A DNA stretch of 64,000 nt from Leptobrachium leishanense (Eukaryota; Chordata; Amphibia; Anura; Megophryidae), in contig CM019066.1 of the NCBI GenBank assembly GCA_009667805.1, positions 119,675,690 through 119,739,689 on the forward strand, given 5' to 3'. Positions 58,567-64,000 of this stretch are shown here, piece by piece (position 1 is the first letter of the stretch; every line of letters begins with the position of its first letter). The translations under genes and the position numbers were made by a program. The notes beneath the pieces are model-generated. The model was not told the origin of the DNA. It worked only from the letters and a program-made list of their open reading frames with translations, and made no database searches.

Positions 58567-58810
58567 CAGTCAGGTCCATAAATATTGGGACATTGACACA
58601 ATTCTAACAACTTTGGCTCTATACACCACCACAATGGAGTTGGAATGAAACAAACACAATGTGCTTTAACTGCAGACTGTCAGCTTTAATTTGAGGGTAT
58701 GTACATCCAACTCAGGTGAACGGTGTAGGACTTACAACAGTTTGCAGATGTGCTTCCCACTTGTTAAGGGACCAAAAGTAATGGGACAGAATAATAATCA
58801 TAAATCAAAC
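58567..58810 (+). repeat. Solo terminal repeat of the Tc1 family at 11291
   Basis: CAGTCAGGTCCATAAATATTGG and the following 240 bp match 11291-11535, then the match stops abruptly. It keeps the canonical CAGTCAGG end and follows a TA repeat. Confidence 0.92.
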
Positions 58811-59404
58811 CACAGGACTGCCGTGGATAGACAGAATAGACTGTAAACTTGGGATAGTAAAGTAACCATCAATTTAATCAGTATGAATTAAAACCATATA
58901 TGGACATGTAAATCTGATGTGTTTTGTCACACAGCGGCGACTTTCTCGAGGATAATATCCTTTCAAAATATATACATTCTATGTGTGTATATATATATAA
59001 ACAAAACCAAGGAGAGAGCACTCCAGTCAACACATTCAAAAGCCAACAACAGCTTCATGCATGGGTATATTATACCAGATTTTACCACATGTTGAAAAAT
59101 TCTTAAATCTGAGCTTTGTTGAATAAAATGGTGGAAATTTAGTTTGCAATGAACGACCGTGAATTGCTTTAAGCCTGCCAACAGTGTCAATGTAATCCAC
59201 CCTCTGGCAGAGTAGGACCTGGTATTAGGGCACACTGGCTGGTATTATGGCAGACTGGTATTATGGCACACTGGCTGGGATGTATGGCAGACTGGTATTA
59301 TGGCACACTGGGTGGTATGTATGGAAGACTGGTATGAAGAGAGGTGGGAGGGATTTAAGATCAGATTAATTAGTTGTCACCGTGATTCTTGGAGCCCGAG
59401 GAAT
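58811..59404. other. No recognisable gene
   Basis: Contains short tandem phrases GGTATTATGGCACACTGG / GTATGGCAGACTG (59235-59335). Confidence 0.4.
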
Positions 59405-60080
59405 GGATCCAGATCCCTGAATGATTACAGCAGGCACAGCTCAGAGCAGTAAGTCTTGGGAGTCCTGCTGCCTCTCTCAACTTTGCCACGTGTGCCTGAG
59501 CGGGAGCAAGTGGCTGATGGGAGAAGGAGGACCAGGCAAAGTGGGGAAGAAGAGACTTCACCGCACCACCCCCACATGTCAGTGACTGGTGGTGTGGAGC
59601 GTTTCTCACTCGCACGCAGCCTGCCCTGCGTGTGAGTGAAGATTCGAGGAGTAGGCAGCACAAATGGTCTGCTCTCCTCTGCAGCTGCCCCTGTAATAGT
59701 CGGTCGGCAAAGGTGCAGCATGTTTAAGAGGGATGCGGGTCCTCTAACAGTGCTTCGTGTTTCCATGCCACCACCATCTTGGAACACCCTTCCGAGTGAC
59801 GTGTTTCCAGTCTCTGTGACTAGGCAGCTGATCCTTGCTCTGGTCACTTCTGGTGGCCATCTTAGTAGTTCAAATAAAGTTTTTTGGGTAGTTTCGGCGA
59901 TCATAACTTCCAATACCCATGTTATACAGTCTCCATGCAAGCCCAAGACTTTTTTCTGCTGCCCCCCTAGAAAGTGCCGCCCTAGGCCTAGGCCTTGTTG
60001 GTCTAGGCCAAGATACTGCACTGCCACTGGCATAAACAGGAAAAAAACAGGAAAAAAACAAAGAGAACGGCGGGGCAATG
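59405..60080. repeat. Possible hAT-derived segment
   Basis: TGCCGCCCTAGGCCTAGGCC and TTGGTCTAGGCCAAG (59977-60010) resemble the interior of hAT elements with CAGGGCCGG ends. The frames on both strands (154 and 241 codons) overlap and lack domains. Confidence 0.35.
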
Positions 60081-60119
60081 AGATATTAAAAATAACATAA
60101 TAATAAAATAATATAATAG

Positions 60120-60342
60120 ATATTGTACAACAAATGCTTATGCCAGCCATTGAATACGGAGATGTAGTGTATGCAGCCGCCCCGCAAACACACCTCCAGA
60201 AACTTACTACATTGTATAACTCATTCTGTCGCTTTGTGCTACAATGTAACTACATGACAAACCATTGTGACATGTTAAAAGAACTAAACTGGCCATCACT
60301 GGACTCTAGACGCACCCTTCACCTTTCCAACCTGGTGTTTAA
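60120..60342 (+). pseudogene. L2/CR1-like LINE reverse transcriptase fragment
   Basis: Encodes MPAIEYGDVVYAA and HCDMLKELNWPSL in one frame, more intact than the copy at 16768-17438. It stops at GGTGTTTAA, where the copy at 17040 continues into AGAGCATTTCTGGG. A TTAA element has entered here and the downstream LINE part is not in the window. Confidence 0.88.
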
Positions 60343-61393
60343 CCACTTCGCTGCTGAGGATGCGCTCAGCGCGTCCTCAGCAGTCCCGCTGGTGTGCTGA
60401 GGACGCGCTGAGCGCGTCCTCCCATTGGGGTCAGCGTTCGGCCGGGTTCCGGCCGATCGCTGGCCCCTCCGGTGCGGGCTGACATCCTGGATGTCAGCCT
60501 GGCATCCGGATCAGCAGCCGCCAGAATTAGGTGTCATCGCGGGGGCGCGATGACACCTAATTCAGGCGCCCCCCCCGCATGTGCGGAGGAGGCGCCTGAA
60601 AGGGAGGGGGGGAGGTCCTTCGGACCTCTCTCCCTCCCGATCGGCGGCTCTGCGGGGGTTAACCCAGGCATCATTTGGAAGGGCACAGCCTGCCCTTCCA
60701 AATGATGCCTGGCATTAACCCCTGGGGAGCTGGATCGCAAATCGGCGCTGAAAAGCGCCGGTTCGCGATCCTTTCCCGGAGCTGGCCGACATCTTGGATG
60801 TCGGCCAAGCCTCCGGGAACTCCCCCAGAGGACTGGCGTCATCGTGCGTAGCACGATGACGCCAGTCCTAGAGTTAACCCCTAACTGCCACCAACTGTGG
60901 AGATAGGGAGTTCCAATGAACTCCCTAACTCCCGATCCGTGGCAGCTAGGGGTTAAATTTTGGTATGGTTGGATCGGCCAGAGCATGGCCGTTCCAACGA
61001 TACCAAACATGAAAGTGAAAAATTTTGTAAAAAAAAAAAAATGAAAAATAAAAATAAAAAAAAATTAAAAAAAAAAATAAAAAAATAAATAAACACTTTT
61101 TTTTTATTTTTTTTGATTTGTTAATGCAGCAATATTGTTCCCATTTCAATTATAATGTGAACAATGATGCTGCACTAACGATTTTTGTATGCGGTGCGTT
61201 TGTTAAAAATAGTGTCATTTTCCCCAAAAAAAAATGTAACGAGACCCCATCTCTAATTATTTTAACAAGCGCACCCCATACAAAATATAACCGCAATTGC
61301 TCGCATGTTAAAATGTGGAAAAAAACACTTTACACATTGTAAATTATTGAAAATACATATTTTATTGCATTTTTTGTTATAATATACAGACAT
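60343..61393. mobile_element. TTAA hairpin-chain element, right end lost
   Basis: TTAA (60339-60342) then CCACTTCGCTGCTGAGG. Positions 60350-61003 hold at least ten adjacent hairpins, for example GGTGTCATCGCG/CGCGATGACACC (60531-60558), CATCATTTGGAAGGGCA and its partner (60668-60707), CCGACATCTTGGATGTCGG (60786-60804) and an 18-bp stem at 60830-60868. It is truncated near 61393 by the PLE region. Confidence 0.8.
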
Positions 61394-61394
61394 G

Positions 61395-61740
61395 AAAAGA
61401 CAAAAAAAGAGGGATGAACCCTCCGAGAAACAGGAAGTGCTAACTTAAAACGTAACTTTTATTAATTACAAAGTAACACACACAGTAACCAACGAAGTTA
61501 AAAAACATATACACACATACGATATGAACCGGCACATTGAGGGATATTTATAATTACCGAATTGGCAGGCCTAGAGAACAGATTACTGGATGTTCGTGGA
61601 TGATTAGGCTACCAGATGGAAAAATGGCGTATCAGGACTCAGGTTAAATGGTATCTGTATGCAATATAGTGTGGATTGGCGATATATCAGTTTGTATTGT
61701 CAGTCTGTATAAATGTAGATTGTAGTGCAGGTATGGCCAC
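61395..61740. other. Unassigned, probably PLE-derived
   Basis: Lies between the broken TTAA element and recognisable PLE coding sequence. No frame is open. Confidence 0.3.
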
Positions 61741-62830
61741 CGGAAAAACCTGAGGATATCTGTTTAATATGCCAGAATAGTAATACCGATATTGCATGTA
61801 GAATAGAACTTTTGAAATCCAGAGTGATCAAATTAATTTTTTGGATGTTAAAATTGCTAAGACCAACACTGGAGAAATCTCTACCTCCCTCTTTCGTAAA
61901 AAGACCGCTTCTAATAATCTTTTACATTGGGACAGCTTCCACCCTGAACCATTAAAAAGGGGTATCCCCCTTGGGCAATATTTAAGGTTGCGCAGGCTTT
62001 GTTCTACAGACGAGGAGTTTGTGGTAAAATCACAGATTCTTAGACATGATTTTAAGGAGAAGGGTTACCCTAACCGTTGTCTCAAAAGGGCGTTTCAACG
62101 CGCCCTATTATTATCTAGAGATGATCTCCTAGAGGATCATACGAAACCCGATACCAAACTTATCAGATGTATAGGGACGTTTGATGTTGGTTGGGATCAT
62201 GTCAAAAAAATCATGGACCGTTATTGGCCCCTACTAACTCTCGATTCTCAGCTATCTGACATGCTTACTGATAAGGCGTCTATTACGGCAAGGCGAAGTC
62301 GCAACCTAAGGGATAGGCTGGTACACAGCCATTTCTCTCTACCATCCCCTACAAAAATTCATACGTGGCTATCGAGGGATTTACGAGGCACATATAAATG
62401 TGGCCGATGTGTTGCCTGTACTTATATTTTGAAATCTTCCAAAAGTGTCACTGATTCAGTGAATATGTCTAGTTTTGAGATTCGCTCCTTTTTCAATTGC
62501 AATTCCACAGGAATTGTATATCTTGCCTCGTGTTTATGTGGCAAGAAGTATGTAGGGAAAACTGTGCGACCATTTAAAAGACGAATCATGGAACACATTC
62601 ACTCCACTAGGAGACTACAGGAAACCTCGATATCACGGCATCTGGCCCAATATCATGGGAACAATGCAAAGGTATTAAGCTTCTGTGGTCTAGAGCTAGT
62701 ACAGCTGTCACCTAGAAAAGGCGACTTTGATTTGAAGTTGCGCCGCAGGGAATGCTGGTGGATCTATCAATTGCGGACTTTGGCTCCCCTTGGTCTGAAT
62801 GAAGGGTTTTCTTTTTCACCATTCATCTGA
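61741..62830 (+). CDS. Penelope-like element: RT thumb plus GIY-YIG endonuclease (5'-truncated)
   Basis: C-terminal part of the single PLE polyprotein, which primes reverse transcription at a nick made by its own endonuclease. The open frame from 61802 reads into INFLDVKIAKT (end of the RT domain); 61841 is a TTG and not a real start, and upstream the frame is broken by a TAG (61799-61801) and a shift. Counting from 61841: RT/linker 1-180, a Cys cluster CGRCVAC at 187-193 (part of the CCHH finger), and the GIY-YIG domain at 224-310 with GIVY (224-227), KKYVG (235-239), FKRR with the probable catalytic Arg (245-248), H252 and the metal-binding Glu at about 304 (RRRECWW). The Arg and Glu look intact. 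Stop at 62828-62830. Confidence 0.9.
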
Positions 62831-63583
62831 GTATATGATACGACTATGATCGTTCAATTTATGGTCATTTACTTTGTCCCGCTTTGTTGCAAATCACCTT
62901 TTAAAGCTCATGTAATTGTTAATTTGGTTTACAAAAGGCGTCTGGAAGATGACTGCAAGTCCTCATCAGTATAACCAATAATCCGTGTATTCGATACCGA
63001 CCCAATAATACACCATAATGATCACTTTCACTATAATTGAGTGCCTTGCTGCACACATAAATAGCCCGGTAGAACTGAGCTGCCTCTAAGCCGCCCATTT
63101 TTTACTTCATTTGAGTGGGTACCTGTTTTTTGCAATCTGTATACTCTGTCCCTTATTGGACGGCGTTCGATCATAGGTAGTTGTAGGATGTCACAATCTA
63201 CTATGATGGGCAGTCCACACATTTCTCTATATTTATATATAGCCTCCCTATCTTTTCCGCTTGGGATCCTGCCCTGCTGTTTTTTGAGGCATGGGGTTTT
63301 TTTGCCTGCGCTGCTTGAATGTTAATCTGTATATTTGGCACGACGTGAAGCTGTTTGGTCACGATTGGCCATTTAGGGTCACATGACTTATTCTGACCAA
63401 TAAGCAGACGATCGTCCCCTTTTCTATCTTCACCACTGGTTTTTTGCGCCGATTCCAACGGCGTTTCGAGTGATTTCAATTAAAGTAATGAGTCTGTTCT
63501 AGCCTCTATCACGTAATTTCCTGATGGGGGTATATAACCAGCCGTGGTAGCATACGGTACTATTATCAATCACAATCTGTGTA
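62831..63583 (+). other. PLE 3' region with a TATA-like box
   Basis: Non-coding. TATATAA at 63531-63537 lies 47 bp before the hammerhead, where the promoter of a downstream tandem copy would be expected in PLE terminal units. Confidence 0.5.
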
Positions 63584-63630
63584 GACTCCCGATGAAGCCG
63601 GTCTAGTACCGGCGAAACACGTGTCGAGTC
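63584..63630 (+). ncRNA. Hammerhead ribozyme of the PLE, one core deviation
   Basis: Stem I GACTC (63584-63588) pairs with GAGTC (63626-63630). The core box is CCGATGA (63589-63595), with C where U4 is expected. Stem II GCCGGT pairs with ACCGGC (6 bp, CTAGT loop). GAAA is 63614-63617, stem III ACA/TGT around a CG turn, and the cleavage-site C is 63625. Its place downstream of the ORF fits a PLE 3' terminal unit. Confidence 0.75.
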
Positions 63631-64000
63631 CTGTTTTATTTTTAAACTGTCGTGCGATATGATTCGGTAGGGCAAGATTAGAATCTATTGTAAGTGTCTA
63701 GGGACAGAATATGTCTATGGAAGAATTTATGGTTTACTTTGGTTACTAAATGGTATTTGGCAATCTGTGAATCTTTACTCTGGTAGCAATGTGTCTGGCC
63801 CCGGAGCGTGGCTGTGCTCCACTGTTTTGAATATCCGAGATTTAGAGTGGTACCGGCCTCCAGACACCACCGCAAGGCAGCCAGGCTGCATGCAGACGTC
63901 ACACTGTTGGTATTTTCTTGCAATACAGCATCGCTTATAAATGTATCTGTAAGCTTTTGCGTTCACCTGGGTATCATGGGCAATTGCCAAATTTATCACG
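63631..64000 (+). mobile_element. Probable start of a second, tandem PLE unit
   Basis: Sequence after the hammerhead has no stop in homology that I can define and runs to the window edge. In PLEs the terminal unit is followed by the 5' UTR of the next tandem copy. I see no coding sequence yet. Confidence 0.35.

Noticed and set aside
59425..60150. 241-codon minus-strand open frame
   Set aside because: It overlaps a 154-codon plus-strand frame, crosses a hAT-like segment, and has no domain or codon-like pattern. I judge it non-coding.
1..64000. CRISPR arrays, bacterial operons, rRNA and tRNA genes
   Set aside because: None seen. Tandem repeats lack regular spacers, and I found no cloverleaf with matching A and B boxes. 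The composition is eukaryotic throughout.

Overview
The window looks like vertebrate nuclear DNA, most probably amphibian. It is about 64 kb of intergenic sequence packed with transposons, and I recognise no host protein-coding exon. The amphibian call is inference. It rests on the density and mix of families: Tc1/mariner, TTAA-targeting piggyBac-like elements, PIF/Harbinger, hAT, L2/CR1-like LINEs, and Penelope-like elements (PLEs) with hammerhead ribozymes. Nearly all longer open frames are shadows inside repeats. Three coding regions are believable: an intact Tc1 transposase (11531-12583, minus), a spliced Myb/SANT-like gene inside a 4.8-kb hAT-type element (42417-44396, minus), and the C-terminal half of a PLE reverse transcriptase/GIY-YIG endonuclease (about 61741-62830, plus).

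Layout. 0-11 kb: hAT-like remnants, a telomere-like tract, and TTAA-flanked elements built from chains of hairpins (3589-4767, 6793-7325, 9107-10090). 11.3-12.9 kb: a complete Tc1 element with 223-bp inverted repeats. 13.9-14.4 kb: a Harbinger MITE. 15.5-18.4 kb: a hAT element hosting an L2-like LINE. 18.5-20.4 kb: two copies of a roughly 900-bp MITE with CAGGGTTATYC termini and 3-bp target duplications. 21.5-22.5 kb: a decayed Tc1 gene split by a Harbinger-like insertion. 23.2-28.4 kb: a nested stack of Harbinger, then hAT, then a palindromic PLE-like element, then a CAGGG MITE and a hAT MITE. 29.4-33.6 kb: more nested insertions, including a LINE split by a TTAA element. 34-40 kb: further MITEs and PLE remnants. 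40.1-44.9 kb: the hAT-type element with the Myb-like gene. 45-60 kb: sparse remnants, an interlocked inverted repeat (49.8-50.6 kb) and Tc1 fragments. 60.1-64 kb: LINE, then a TTAA element, then a PLE that runs to the window edge.

Two things stand out. First, there are eight hammerhead-ribozyme-like motifs: three look close to functional, and three others share paired core changes (C3 to U together with G8 to A) that keep the internal C3-G8 base pair as U-A. Second, the Myb-like gene has consistent phase-1 splice junctions, a tandem triplication of an acidic exon-plus-intron unit, a CpG-rich NRF-1-like site upstream, and perfect 8-bp target duplications around its carrier. The window also contains uninterrupted copies of several insertion sites, so the target duplications can be read directly.
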